From Marinobacter daepoensis DSM 16072 (GTDB lineage: Bacteria; Pseudomonadota; Gammaproteobacteria; Pseudomonadales; Oleiphilaceae), in NCBI RefSeq assembly GCF_000421165.1, contig NZ_ATWI01000008.1, positions 928,595 through 992,594 on the forward strand: DNA of 64,000 nucleotides. The letters run 5' to 3'. The translations under genes and the position numbers were made by a program. Positions 42,140-51,542 of the stretch are shown piece after piece. Numbering within the stretch: position 1 is the first letter of the stretch; every line of letters begins with the position of its first letter. The notes under the pieces are model-generated. The model was not told the DNA's origin, did not search any database, and saw nothing but the letters and a program-made list of their open reading frames with translations.

Positions 42140-42418
42140 CTAGGCCGGTTTGTCCGAATGCCCCAGTGAGTGCTCCGGCGCTATCTGGTCCCGCACTCGT
42201 TGTTTCAGTTCTTTGATATCCGGAAATCCGCCCTGTTCTTTGCGGGACCACACCCGCTTGTCGTTTACCCAGACTTCAAATATGCCGCCCGTGCCGGGTT
42301 TCAGGGTGAGTTCGTCGATCATACCGTCGAACGTGGTCAGCAGTTCCTGAGCCATCCAGGCTGAACGAAGCATCCAGTTGCAGCCTGTGCAGTAGTGAAG
42401 GGTGATTCGGGTTGCCAT
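42140..42418 (-). CDS. SelT/SelW/SelH-type thioredoxin-fold protein
   Basis: 92-aa Rdx-family protein with the redox motif in ITLHYCTGCNWMLR (CxxC in place of CxxU) and GGIFEVWVNDKRVWSRKEQGGFP. GGAAG before ATG 42418; the longer frame to 42448 is not needed. Likely a small redox protein. Convergent with DUF523 gene by 12 bases. Confidence 0.88.
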   Translation of the reverse strand: MATRITLHYCTGCNWMLRSAWMAQELLTTFDGMIDELTLKPGTGGIFEVWVNDKRVWSRKEQGGFPDIKELKQRVRDQIAPEHSLGHSDKPA

Positions 42419-42501
42419 ACGGTAATGCTTCCTGCATGAAGATATCAAAGAGCCATGCTATCAAATGAAGGAGACTGTTTCTTTCTCCTGAGGGATTGGG
42501 T

Positions 42502-43389
42502 ATGGCTTATTGGCTGGTGGATAGCCCAGGCTCCGGCGACGGAGGCCGGGATGCGGAGTTCTGGCTGGGGTATTTGCGTGAGCAGGGCGTTGAGGACGTG
42601 ATTGCGTGCCTGTTGGAAGACGCCGACCAGTGGACGCGCCTGGTGTCTAGTGAAGACTATCTGTTGGCGGCGGGCGGTGATGGCACGGTAAACGGAGTGG
42701 CTTTGCTGTGTCTGCGCACCGGGGCAACGCTGGCGGTGCTGCCTTCGGGAACAGCCAATGACTTCGCCAGGAATCTGGGGATTCCGTCTGACCCGGCCGA
42801 GGTGGCCCGTCTGGTGGCAGAGGGCGTGGTCGAGATGATCGATGTGGCCGAGTTTGATGACCGGATTTATCTGAATGTGGCGCATATCGGCCTGGGCACT
42901 TTGCCTTCCCGAAAGGCCAGTTCTCCCACCAAAAAGCTCTTTGGGCGGTTCAGTTATGTGGCCACCCTGTTCCGGCAACTGGGAGCCCAGAGGGGGTTTC
43001 ACGCTCGTATCCAGACCGACAGCTCTGTTGTTCAGGGGCGCTGGTTGTCGATTGCCGTGGCCACGGGTGCCTACTTTGGGGGTGGCCATGAGATACCGGA
43101 AGCTTCTGCCAATGATGGTTTACTGGATGTGATTGCGGTTAAACCCCGCCCTTTGCCTCAGTTGCTGCTAGCCTTTCTGATGGTGAAGCTGAACGGGAAA
43201 ACGCCGCGCCGCACCAGCACTGTGATTCAGATGAAGGGCTGTTGGTGCCAGGTAGAGACCTCGCGCCCGAAAACTGTAACGGTGGATGGCGACGTTGCCG
43301 GTAAAACGCCGTTTCGTGCAACCTGCCGGCCAAGGGTCATCCGGGTGATCGGCAGACACGTGGTTCACACCGGAGAGGATGGTGTCTGA
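42502..43389 (+). CDS. YegS/DAG-kinase-like lipid kinase
   Basis: 295-aa protein of the diacylglycerol-kinase catalytic family. The nucleotide motif is LLAAGGDGTVNGVALL near residue 54, with LAVLPSGTANDFARNLG following; the C-terminal beta-sandwich ends in VTVDGDVAGKTPFRA. Probably phosphorylates a membrane lipid. GAGGGA sets ATG 42502; TTG 42496 is in frame but too close to the site. Confidence 0.9.
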   Translation: MAYWLVDSPGSGDGGRDAEFWLGYLREQGVEDVIACLLEDADQWTRLVSSEDYLLAAGGDGTVNGVALLCLRTGATLAVLPSGTANDFARNLGIPSDPAEVARLVAEGVVEMIDVAEFDDRIYLNVAHIGLGTLPSRKASSPTKKLFGRFSYVATLFRQLGAQRGFHARIQTDSSVVQGRWLSIAVATGAYFGGGHEIPEASANDGLLDVIAVKPRPLPQLLLAFLMVKLNGKTPRRTSTVIQMKGCWCQVETSRPKTVTVDGDVAGKTPFRATCRPRVIRVIGRHVVHTGEDGV

Positions 43390-43454
43390 AGAGGAGGAAC
43401 TTGCTCACGGAGTATTGAGGACGACTTATTAAGGATTGATAAAGGAGACATGCA

Positions 43455-43808
43455 ATGAGCTACATAGACGCATTTGTGGCGGCGGTACCCACAGCGAATA
43501 AAGAAAAGTACATCCGGCACGCCAGCGAAGCCGTGGTTGTGTTTAAAGAGCACGGTGCGTTGAACGTGGTGGAGTGTTGGGGAGACGATGTGCCCGAGGG
43601 CGAAACCACGTCGTTTCCGATGGCCGTGAAGTGCCAGCCAGAAGAAACGGTGGTGTTTTCCTGGATCGAATGGCCGTCCCGGGCGGTGCGGGATAAGGCG
43701 ATGCCGCTGATTATGGAAGATCCGAGGCTGCAGCCCGATGTTAATCCCATGCCTTTTGATGGCAAGCGGCTGATTTATGGCGGCTTTGAACCTATGGTAT
43801 TGGAGTGA
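43455..43808 (+). CDS. DUF1428 (YbaA-like) protein
   Basis: 117-aa ferredoxin-like alpha-beta protein: MSYIDAFVAAVPTANKEKY, VVECWGDDVPEGETTSF and the C-terminal FDGKRLIYGGFEPM are typical. Dimeric alpha/beta-barrel family without assigned function. AAGGAGA before the ATG. Confidence 0.9.
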   Translation: MSYIDAFVAAVPTANKEKYIRHASEAVVVFKEHGALNVVECWGDDVPEGETTSFPMAVKCQPEETVVFSWIEWPSRAVRDKAMPLIMEDPRLQPDVNPMPFDGKRLIYGGFEPMVLE

Positions 43809-43876
43809 TCCTGCGTTGAGTTATCCAGGATGCGCTGGATGGTGTGCAAAACCCCGGAAGGCGAACAAATTGGTGA

Positions 43877-43912
43877 GCCCGGGGCAGGCTTCGGCGCCTG
43901 CCCCGGGCTTTT
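43877..43912. terminator. Strong terminator
   Basis: Thirteen-base GC stem GCCCGGGGCAGGC / GCCTGCCCCGGGC with a six-base loop and a short T-run, between the convergent DUF1428 and OsmC-YcaO genes. Confidence 0.88.
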
Positions 43913-43924
43913 ATGCGGTGAGTT

Positions 43925-46117
43925 TTAGCTTGCCGGGGCTGCGTTGCGGGCTCTGGCGGCATGGAGTTTCTGGTAGCTTTCGACCAGCTTCAGGTGCCGG
44001 TCCAGACCACGGAGGTCCATTCCGGTTTCCTCCAGGCCGTAAAAACGGACGCTGCCATCAATAGAACCGGTGACCGCATCCATCACCGGGTTGCCAAACA
44101 TCCGGCGGAAGTTGTGAATGAAGTCGTCCAGCTCCAGGTCGTCGTCCAGTGTGGCCTCCAGCGCTACCTGCATGGCTTGATAGAACAGCCCGCGTTCGAC
44201 GGTGTTGTCGTTGAACTGCAGGAACATTTCCACCAGCTCCAGTGCCTCTTCCAGTTCACCAAGTGCCAGGTAAATCAGCAGCTTGAGCTCAAGGATCGTG
44301 AGTTGTCCCCAGACCGTGTTTTCATCGAACTCAATGCCAATCAGGGTCACGATGGTCATGTACACATCCAGTTCGGCCTCTTCCAGGCGCTCCACCAGAT
44401 CGGTCAGTTCCTCGTTGGCGAGCCGGTGCAGGTTGAGGATGTCTTCCCGGAACGCCAGTGCCATGTTGGTGTTGTCCCACACCAGATCTTCCACCGGGTA
44501 CACCTCGGAGTAGCCTGGCACCAGGATGCGGCATACCGGCGCCCCCAGGTCGTCAAAGACGGCCATGTAGGCTTCCATACCCAGGTCAGAGAGAATGCCG
44601 AACAGCGTGTTGGCTTCCTCTTCGTTGCTGCCGGAGAAATCCCACTCAACGAAGTCGTAGTCGGATTTTGCGCTGAAGAATCGCCAGGACACCACACCGC
44701 TGGAATCGATGAAGTGCTCCACGTAGTTGTTGGGCTCGGTGACGGCCATGGAGTTGAACGTGGGGGCGGGCAGGTCGTTCAGGCCTTCAAAGCTGCGCCC
44801 CTGCATCAGTTCGGTCAGGCTGCGTTCCAGCGCCACGTGGAGGCTGGGGTGAGCGCCAAAGGAAGCGAACACGCCGCCGGTTTTCGGGTTCATCAGGGTG
44901 ACGCACATCACCGGGAACTGGCCGCCCAGAGAGGCGTCTTTCACCAGAACCGGGAAGCCCTGCTCTTCCAGAGCTTTTATGCCCTCGACAATTTCCGGGT
45001 ACTTGGCGAGCACGGATTCCGGCACATCCGGCAGGGCGATTTCGTTCTGGATGATTTCTTTCTTGACCGCCCGCTCGAAAATTTCCGACAGGCACTGTAC
45101 CTGGGCTTCGTGCAGGGTGTTGCCCGCGCTCATGCCGTTGCTGAGGTACAGGTTTTCAATCAGGTTGGACGGAAACCAAACGGTTTCGCCATCGGACTGG
45201 CGCACGTAGGGAAGGCAGCAGATCCCCCGCTCCGGGGTGCCGGAGTTGGTGTCGAACAGATGGGTGCCCAGCAATTCGTCATCCGGGTTGTAGATGGCCA
45301 GGCAGTGCTCGTCGAGAATGTCGGCGGGCAGTTCACCCTCCGGGCCGGGCTGGAACCACTGTTCCCGGGGGTAGTGTACGAAATCGCTGTTGGCGATGTC
45401 CTGGCCAAAATACTGGTCGTTGTAGAAGAAGTTGCAGTTCAGGCGCTCGATGAATTCGCCCAGGGCGGAACACAGGGCAGCTTCTTTGGTGGCGCCTTTG
45501 CCGTTGGTGAAGCACATGGGGGAGGCCGCGTCGCGCACGTGCAGAGACCAGACATGCGGGACGATGTTGCGCCAGGACGCAATCTCGATTTTCATGCCCA
45601 GATCCGCCAGAATGCCAGACATGTTGGCAATGGTCTGCTCCAGTGGCAGATCTTTGCCTTCAATGTAGGTGCTGGCATTGGCATCGGAACCGACGCTTAG
45701 CAGTGCCTGTGCGTCTTCGTCCAGATTTTCCACCACTTCAATCTGGAAATCCGGGCCGGTCTGCACCACCTTTTTTACGGTGCAGCGGTCGATGGAGCGG
45801 ATGATTCCCTGGCGATCTTTGTCGGAAATGTCTTCCGGTAACTCTACCTGGATCTTGAAGATCTGCTTGTAGCGGTTTTCAGGGTCTACAATGTTGTTCT
45901 GGGACAGCCGGATATTGTCGGTGGGAATGTCCCGGGCGTTGCAATACACCTTCACAAAGTAGGCTGCGCACATGGCGGATGACGCCAGGAAGTAGTCAAA
46001 CGGGCCGGGAGCCGAGCCGTCGCCTTTGTAACGAACGGGCTGGTCTGAGATGACGGTGAAATCGTCGAACTTGGCCTCAAGCCTCAGGTTGTCGAGATAA
46101 TTGACTTTGATTTCCAT
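43925..46117 (-). CDS. OsmC-YcaO fusion protein
   Basis: 730-aa protein. Residues 1-140 are an OsmC-like domain (DGSAPGPFDYFLASSAMCAAYFV with the peroxidatic-type Cys). Residues about 165-560 are a YcaO ATP-binding domain (GKGATKEAALCSALGEFIERL, SEIFERAVKKEII), and the rest is a helical TPR-like C-terminus (LIYLALGELEEALELVEMF). YcaO proteins use ATP to activate amide backbones; E. coli YcaO, which lacks OsmC, has been linked to RimO-dependent thiomethylation of S12. Head-to-head with a small gene, the two starts being only 24 bases apart. Confidence 0.92.
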   Translation of the reverse strand: MEIKVNYLDNLRLEAKFDDFTVISDQPVRYKGDGSAPGPFDYFLASSAMCAAYFVKVYCNARDIPTDNIRLSQNNIVDPENRYKQIFKIQVELPEDISDKDRQGIIRSIDRCTVKKVVQTGPDFQIEVVENLDEDAQALLSVGSDANASTYIEGKDLPLEQTIANMSGILADLGMKIEIASWRNIVPHVWSLHVRDAASPMCFTNGKGATKEAALCSALGEFIERLNCNFFYNDQYFGQDIANSDFVHYPREQWFQPGPEGELPADILDEHCLAIYNPDDELLGTHLFDTNSGTPERGICCLPYVRQSDGETVWFPSNLIENLYLSNGMSAGNTLHEAQVQCLSEIFERAVKKEIIQNEIALPDVPESVLAKYPEIVEGIKALEEQGFPVLVKDASLGGQFPVMCVTLMNPKTGGVFASFGAHPSLHVALERSLTELMQGRSFEGLNDLPAPTFNSMAVTEPNNYVEHFIDSSGVVSWRFFSAKSDYDFVEWDFSGSNEEEANTLFGILSDLGMEAYMAVFDDLGAPVCRILVPGYSEVYPVEDLVWDNTNMALAFREDILNLHRLANEELTDLVERLEEAELDVYMTIVTLIGIEFDENTVWGQLTILELKLLIYLALGELEEALELVEMFLQFNDNTVERGLFYQAMQVALEATLDDDLELDDFIHNFRRMFGNPVMDAVTGSIDGSVRFYGLEETGMDLRGLDRHLKLVESYQKLHAARARNAAPAS

Positions 46118-46141
46118 GGGCAGCTTACCGGATTCAGAAAG

Positions 46142-46375
46142 ATGAGCAGTTTACGCGGAATAGACGAGGTGATCCCCGATGCGCGGGATGGTCTCACAAA
46201 AACGGAGCGGACGATACTTTACGTCCTGAGTGAAGCCCAGAAGGAATTGGGCGGCCGCAACGTACCGACTGTGATGCTGTACGGGCGGGTGCTGGAGTAC
46301 GTGAACATCAGCGAACAGGAACTGAACCTGTACCTGGACCGCCTGGGGGTAAAGGGCAATGGTCTGCCCGGTTAG
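46142..46375 (+). CDS. Small conserved-looking protein, unknown
   Basis: 77-aa protein: MSSLRGIDEVIPDARDGLTK, then TERTILYVLSEAQKELGGRNVPTVMLYGRVLEYVNI as an apparent helix-turn-helix-like helical core, ending LGVKGNGLPG. Divergent from OsmC-YcaO with a 24-base gap, and ends three bases before the convergent mtfA. No strong Shine-Dalgarno. The compact spacing argues it is real. Confidence 0.65.
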   Translation: MSSLRGIDEVIPDARDGLTKTERTILYVLSEAQKELGGRNVPTVMLYGRVLEYVNISEQELNLYLDRLGVKGNGLPG

Positions 46376-46378
46376 CCG

Positions 46379-47212
46379 TCAGGGGTGATGAGGCTGGAAG
46401 TGTTTCGGGTCCAGCCGGTAGAAACGGCAGAGGGCGAGGTACACGTCTGGCTGTTGCTGGTTCAGGTGGTCCGGCTGCTGGAAAAAGGCTTCGGTCAGCA
46501 CGGCAAAAAACTCGGCGGGCTCGGTGGCGCCGTAGGGGTCGAGCCAGGGCCGGTGGTGGTGTTCCAGCCGTTGTTGCAGATGGTCCCAGGCTTTGGTCAT
46601 GGTGTCCTGCCAGCGGAGGGCATCGTCGCCACTTAACGGTGGTGCGCCGTCTGCCGTGCCATCCAGATAGTCCAGTTGATGAGCAAACTCATGCAGGATG
46701 ACATTGTGTGGGCCATCAGGGTTGGCTATGGCGTGTTCACACTGGCTCCAGGCCAGGATAACCCGGCCATGGGACCAGGCTTCACCGGCTCGGGTCTGTT
46801 CGCTGGTACTGACCACCAGGCCGTCGCTGTTGGTGCCCTGTACCCGGTAGACATCGGGATAGATCAGAATGCTCTTTACATCGTCGTAGTCTGAATACGC
46901 CCTTTCCAGCAGTAACAGGCAGGCATGGCCCGCCACCGTCACCCGCACGCGGTCATCTATTTTAAAGCCGTCGCACTCGTAAAATGCCTTTTCCGCAACA
47001 AACAGCTGAACCAGGTTTTCCAGCCGGGCTTTTTGGACGTCGGATAATCGGCCGTAAAACGGAACCTGCTCGTGCAGGTAACGCCGCCAGGCGTCGGGGA
47101 ACGGTTGGTCCAGTTCGCGCCGGCGCCGCCAGTTGCGGTAGAAGAACAAATAAAACAGTGAACCGCCGATCAGGGCGATGGCGAGGACAGTAAACACAAG
47201 CGGTTCGGACAT
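46379..47212 (-). CDS. mtfA: MtfA-type zinc peptidase (M90)
   Basis: 277-aa protein with one N-terminal membrane helix (FTVLAIALIGGSLFYLFFY) absent from the soluble E. coli form. The zinc-site HExxH is in VILHEFAHQLDYLDG near residue 167, followed by the family's AEFFAVLTEAFF glutamate region. MtfA inactivates the glucose repressor Mlc in E. coli by binding; the role here is unknown. Confidence 0.88.
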   Translation of the reverse strand: MSEPLVFTVLAIALIGGSLFYLFFYRNWRRRRELDQPFPDAWRRYLHEQVPFYGRLSDVQKARLENLVQLFVAEKAFYECDGFKIDDRVRVTVAGHACLLLLERAYSDYDDVKSILIYPDVYRVQGTNSDGLVVSTSEQTRAGEAWSHGRVILAWSQCEHAIANPDGPHNVILHEFAHQLDYLDGTADGAPPLSGDDALRWQDTMTKAWDHLQQRLEHHHRPWLDPYGATEPAEFFAVLTEAFFQQPDHLNQQQPDVYLALCRFYRLDPKHFQPHHP

Positions 47213-47282
47213 GGGTAACTTCCCGGTGAATGTCCGGCCAGTCTACCGCAAGGTTCAGCGAACCACGAAAGCCGAAACCTGG

Positions 47283-48254
47283 TCAGTGCCCGTTGAGCCG
47301 GTGCAAGCGGAAATCTTTCTCCAGCCGGTAGGTGTCGAAATCCCGGGCCAGGAACAGGTGGCCCTTGTAATGCTGTAACGCTTCGGCTGCGAGCTGGTTG
47401 ATGTGTGGGCTGCCGCCGGGGGCGGATTGGTAGCGCGAGCTAAAGTGGGTCAGCACCAGATTAGGAAGCCCGGCGCTATGAGCGAATCGGGCCACCTGTT
47501 GTGCCGAACTGTGCTGGGGCCATGGGCCAACCCGGTCTGCGACGTCTTGTGTATAGGTTGCCTCGTGAATCAGAAGGTGGGCGCCTTTGCAGGCCTCTTG
47601 CAGGAGGTCCGGGGTGTCGTTGTCGCCGCCGATGATCATCTTGCGGGCCGTTCGGTACTGGTGAGTGTAGTCGTCGCTACGCAGCAGACGGCCATCGTCG
47701 AGCAGCACGTCCCGGCCTTTTTGCAGGTCGCCCCATTGGGGGCCAGCGACAATGCCATCGGCCATCAGTTTGTCCTGATTCAGTTGCCGTTCCAGGTTCC
47801 TTTCTGTGAACACGTAGGCCCGGCAGGGCACCCGGTGGGAAAGGGCAACGTTGGTGACGGCCACGTGCTGGTCCTGCCAGTAAAAGTCCGGGGCTTCGGA
47901 ATCAATGAAATTGAGTGGATAGCTGAGGCTGGAGTCGCTGTTTTCAATCGTTGCATCGATAAAGCGCCGTACCTGCTCTGGTGCAATGATATCCAGCGGT
48001 TCGGTCCGCCCGAGCATGGAGGCGCTGGTGAGCAGGCCTGGCAGGCCAAAAATGTGGTCGCCATGGATGTGGGTGATAAACACGGCCCTGAGCTGCATAA
48101 CGGAATACCGGGTACGCATCAGCTGGTGCTGGGTGCCCTCGCCACAGTCGATCAGGTACCAGGGTTTGGGGCCGGTGTGGCAGAGTGCCAGGCCCGTGAC
48201 ATTACGTGACCGGGTTGGTGTTCCGGCGGATGTACCAAGGAATGTGAATTCCAT
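47283..48254 (-). CDS. rnz: Ribonuclease Z / BN
   Basis: 323-aa metallo-beta-lactamase-fold RNase that processes tRNA 3' ends. MEFTFLGTSAGTPTRSRN at the N-terminus, zinc motif FITHIHGDHIFGLPGLL near residue 61, and LVLTHFSSRYQ near the C-terminus are diagnostic. ATG 48254 is preferred over the longer frame to 48281, since conserved sequence begins there. Confidence 0.93.
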   Translation of the reverse strand: MEFTFLGTSAGTPTRSRNVTGLALCHTGPKPWYLIDCGEGTQHQLMRTRYSVMQLRAVFITHIHGDHIFGLPGLLTSASMLGRTEPLDIIAPEQVRRFIDATIENSDSSLSYPLNFIDSEAPDFYWQDQHVAVTNVALSHRVPCRAYVFTERNLERQLNQDKLMADGIVAGPQWGDLQKGRDVLLDDGRLLRSDDYTHQYRTARKMIIGGDNDTPDLLQEACKGAHLLIHEATYTQDVADRVGPWPQHSSAQQVARFAHSAGLPNLVLTHFSSRYQSAPGGSPHINQLAAEALQHYKGHLFLARDFDTYRLEKDFRLHRLNGH

Positions 48255-48325
48255 CGTGCCTCGTTTCGCGGTAATGTGCACCCTAATAATACGAAACCAT
48301 GCTTTGAGATGATACGGGAACCATC

Positions 48326-49180
48326 ATGTCTGAAGTCGCAAACTACGAAAGTTTCAACATTGAAGTAAAAGACCACATTGCCCACGTACAGTTCAGCCGT
48401 CCGGAAGCGCTGAACAGCATGAACAAGGCGTTCTGGCTGGAGCTGCCGCGTTGTGTTCAGGACATCGAAGCCAACACCGATGCCCGGGTAATTGTGATCT
48501 CTTCCACAGGCAAACATTTTTCTGCGGGCATGGACCTGGGCGTGTTTTCAGACCCGAAGTCCGTGCCCATGAGCGGCGACCCAGGCCGGATGGCGGAAAA
48601 CCTCCGTCGCGTGGTCCTTCAGCTTCAGGATACCTTGTCATCGCTGGAGCGAGTGCGTTTGCCCGTACTGACGGCGGTTCACGGTGGCTGCATCGGAGGC
48701 GCTCTGGATCTCGTATGTGCGGCTGACAGCCGGTACTGCACGGCCGACGCTTACTTCACCATCAAGGAAACCGAGCTGGGCATGACCGCCGACGTTGGTA
48801 CCCTGCAGCGCCTGCCCAAGCTGATGCCGGAAGGCGTGGTGCGCGAACTGGCCTACACAGGGCGCAAATTTGGCGCCGAGGAAGCTCATCGGCTTGGGTT
48901 CGTGAATGCGGTGTACGACACGCAGGAAGCAATGCTTGACGGTGTGATGGCCATTGCGGCGCAGATTGCGGCGAATTCACCGCTGGCGGTGACAGGCTGC
49001 AAGGAAATGATCAACTTCAGCCGTGATCACAGTGTGGAAGACAGCCTGCGCTACATGGCAACCTGGCAGTCTGGCATGTTCCGGCCCACGGATATGATGA
49101 AGACCTTCCAGGCCAAAGCCCAGAAACAGGCGCCGGTCTACGACGCTCTGTTCCCGGTGAAGGGGCTTTTCGAGAGCTGA
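48326..49180 (+). CDS. Enoyl-CoA hydratase/isomerase (crotonase) family protein
   Basis: 284-aa crotonase. The CoA site and oxyanion hole are seen in SRPEALNSMN, FSAGMDLGVF and AVHGGCIGGALDLVCAADSR; DSRYCTADAYFTIKETELGM carries the acidic catalytic position. It resembles delta3,5-delta2,4-dienoyl-CoA isomerase-type members by its length and GADV-like spacing. A CPBP-protease gene starts three bases after its stop. Confidence 0.9.
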   Translation: MSEVANYESFNIEVKDHIAHVQFSRPEALNSMNKAFWLELPRCVQDIEANTDARVIVISSTGKHFSAGMDLGVFSDPKSVPMSGDPGRMAENLRRVVLQLQDTLSSLERVRLPVLTAVHGGCIGGALDLVCAADSRYCTADAYFTIKETELGMTADVGTLQRLPKLMPEGVVRELAYTGRKFGAEEAHRLGFVNAVYDTQEAMLDGVMAIAAQIAANSPLAVTGCKEMINFSRDHSVEDSLRYMATWQSGMFRPTDMMKTFQAKAQKQAPVYDALFPVKGLFES

Positions 49181-49183
49181 TTC

Positions 49184-49765
49184 ATGGCTCGCGATCGCAC
49201 GGCGATATCGACGTCTGCCGCCCTGTTGTTTCAGGGCGGTATTGGTTTGGTCGGATGGCTGGCGATCTGGCTGTTTGACATACCGCTGCTCCCGGACACC
49301 CTGAGCCTTCCCGAGATGATAGGGATTGGCGGGCTGGGAGCTGTGGCAACCTATCTTTTCCTTTTTCTGTTGACCCGTTTTGAAAGGTTGTTTCCGGACG
49401 ACCTGAGCGTGCAGATGCAGGCGCTCTATCACTTCGCCAGGAGTTACCGCTGGCCCGTCCTGTTTGTTCTGTGTGTGCTTGCCGGCGTGGGCGAGGAACT
49501 GCTGTTCCGGGGGGCGGTTCAGGGATGGCTGTTGCAACACACCGGGCCGTGGACGGCGTTGCTGGCAGCGTCTGTGCTGTTCGGCCTGGTTCATTATGTG
49601 TCGTTCACCTATTTCCTTGTGGCCACGGGGCTTGGGCTGGTGCTGGGTGCGGCCTATCAGGTTTCCGGCAGTCTGCCGATGGTGATGGTCTGGCACGCGG
49701 TTTACGACATGCTGGCGCTGTATTTTCTGTTGAAGCACCCCCGGTGGTTTGGGGTTGCCCCCTGA
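49184..49765 (+). CDS. CPBP (Abi) family intramembrane metalloprotease
   Basis: 193-aa membrane protein with about five hydrophobic helices. The CPBP motifs are present: EExxxR in GVGEELLFRGAVQ, FxxxH in LFGLVHYVSF and HxxxD/N-type in MVWHAVYDML. Likely cuts membrane substrates. Coupled to the enoyl-CoA hydratase by a three-base gap. Confidence 0.88.
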   Translation: MARDRTAISTSAALLFQGGIGLVGWLAIWLFDIPLLPDTLSLPEMIGIGGLGAVATYLFLFLLTRFERLFPDDLSVQMQALYHFARSYRWPVLFVLCVLAGVGEELLFRGAVQGWLLQHTGPWTALLAASVLFGLVHYVSFTYFLVATGLGLVLGAAYQVSGSLPMVMVWHAVYDMLALYFLLKHPRWFGVAP

Positions 49766-49885
49766 GTGCCTGATCGGGTTATTTCAAACGAGCGTATGAA
49801 ATTTCGTTGAAAACGATGGGTGGCTGTAAGAAGATAGCCTCCTATCCAGTCAACCGACTGATTTCAAAAACGTTCGGATGTCCCT

Positions 49886-50362
49886 ATGAACTCAACGATT
49901 CGCCGCTGGTTTGCCAGTGCAGGTGCCATGCGCCGGGTGCTTTCCACGTTTGCTCCTTATCTTGGTGCGGGCGTCCAAGTGACCCACCTTGCTGACGATT
50001 TCACCACGGCAACCGTCGAGATGCGCCAGCGCTGGTATAACACTAACTATGTCGGAACGCATTTCGGTGGCTCCCTTTACAGCATGGTCGACCCGATGTA
50101 CATGCTGTTGTTAATGCGTCGGCTTGGCAGTAGCTACATTGTCTGGGACAAATCTGCCAGCATCGATTTTATCCGCCCCGGCAAAGGGGTGGTGAAAGCG
50201 GAGTTTGAATTGACCGAGGAGCGGCTTGCCGAGATCCGTCAGGCCACAGAGCAGGGCGATAAGTACTTGCCGGAGTGGGATGTGGACATCGTGGATGAGA
50301 CGGGAACGGTGGTTGCCCGTGTCCACAAGGTGCTCTACGTGCGGCGGAAGCCGACCGAATAA
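49886..50362 (+). CDS. DUF4442 hotdog-fold protein
   Basis: 158-aa thioesterase-like protein of the DUF4442 family: [31 protein letters not shown] is characteristic, followed by [14 protein letters not shown]. The Shine-Dalgarno is weak, so the start is tentative. Usual annotation is a YiiD-like putative thioesterase of unknown substrate. Confidence 0.85.
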   Translation: MNSTIRRWFASAGAMRRVLSTFAPYLGAGVQVTHLADDFTTATVEMRQRWYNTNYVGTHFGGSLYSMVDPMYMLLLMRRLGSSYIVWDKSASIDFIRPGKGVVKAEFELTEERLAEIRQATEQGDKYLPEWDVDIVDETGTVVARVHKVLYVRRKPTE

Positions 50363-50376
50363 CCCCGGCCCGGCTC

Positions 50377-51426
50377 CTACGAGTGTTCAACGCGTTTCAG
50401 GAATGCGGAGATGTCCTCGAACGCGTCGTTGGCCTCTGGCAAGAGTGGTGTGAAAATGTGCCACACGTGCACCATGTTTTGCCAGGTGTGCAACTCGACG
50501 GGGGAGCCCTGTGCTTTTGCTTTGGTGGCGTAGCGCGTGGAATTATCCAGCAGCATTTCGGTGGTGCTGGCGTGGATGAGGGTGGGGGGCAGATTGTTCA
50601 GTTCTCCCCGCAGGGGAGATGCCACCGGGTTGGTGGGGGAGATTCGGAAGGCGGCCAGGGTTCCCCACCACAACAGTGGGAGGGGGATTTTCGACAGCCC
50701 ACCAAAGACCGGGCCCAGCAACGGGTCGGTACGTATGTTCTCCCGGTTGCTCGGAGCGGTCAGCGTCAGGTCTGTGGACGGTGACAGGGCGATAGCGGCG
50801 TCTGCCTGGCGCAGGCCGTTATCCCGGACCCAGGCAATCAGGGAGAGCGTATGGCTGCCACCGGCCGAGTCGCCGGCAACCACCACGAAGTCCGCAGCGG
50901 TTTCGCCATCCGGGCCGTGGTTCAATAACCAGGCATAAGCCTGGCGGCAATCCCGGATGCCATCCATGAAACGGTGTTCCGGCATCAGCCGGTAGTCGAC
51001 AGCGAAGACAGCGGCATTGGCCAGGCGGGAAAATCGATCGGTGATGGCCCGGTGACTGCGTGGGCTGCCGGCGGCCCAGGCACCACCGTGAATATAGAGC
51101 ACGCGCCGACGGGGATCGACGCCTGGCGCCATCACCCATTCACCTTTCGGGTTATCCTGGTGCTGAAGCTGTGACTCGATGTCCACGCTTTCGCCAAGGC
51201 TGTCCAGGTGGTTGCGTAGGGCGAGCAGCCTGGCCTTGCCTTTCAACCCCCGGGAGGCACGCCCCATATCCTTGATGCGTTCGATAACCTCGTCGTGAGC
51301 CGGGTTGGGGGCAACCTGCCGGATCGCCCATTCTTGCCCGTCGTACTCGGAAAGGTCTTTTACCCGGAAGATCAGCAGCGTGATCAGGACAATCAGGGCA
51401 GCAACAGCGAGCAGAATCCAGAGCAT
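50377..51426 (-). CDS. Alpha/beta hydrolase (HSL family)
   Basis: 349-aa esterase-type hydrolase with an N-terminal membrane anchor (ILLAVAALIVLITLLIF). The oxyanion-hole motif is YIHGGAWAAGSP, the nucleophile elbow VVAGDSAGGSHTLS, and the acid/His pair lies in IHASTTEMLLDNS and MVHVWHIFTP. Belongs to the hormone-sensitive-lipase group (HGG, GDSAG). Convergent with DUF4442. Confidence 0.9.
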   Translation of the reverse strand: MLWILLAVAALIVLITLLIFRVKDLSEYDGQEWAIRQVAPNPAHDEVIERIKDMGRASRGLKGKARLLALRNHLDSLGESVDIESQLQHQDNPKGEWVMAPGVDPRRRVLYIHGGAWAAGSPRSHRAITDRFSRLANAAVFAVDYRLMPEHRFMDGIRDCRQAYAWLLNHGPDGETAADFVVVAGDSAGGSHTLSLIAWVRDNGLRQADAAIALSPSTDLTLTAPSNRENIRTDPLLGPVFGGLSKIPLPLLWWGTLAAFRISPTNPVASPLRGELNNLPPTLIHASTTEMLLDNSTRYATKAKAQGSPVELHTWQNMVHVWHIFTPLLPEANDAFEDISAFLKRVEHS

Positions 51427-51542
51427 GGGAGCATCCTTGAGGGCAAGACACGAGGCATCAGCACGACTATAGCCGAATACGGGTACAGCTTATAGCCGTT
51501 AGCAGTTTTGCCCATAGCCTATCGGGCCCCGGGAATGCGTGG

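Noticed and set aside
43961..45700. 579-aa open frame on the plus strand opposite OsmC-YcaO
   Set aside because: Low-complexity His/Val/Gln-rich translation, a shadow of the G+C-rich minus-strand gene with clear domains.
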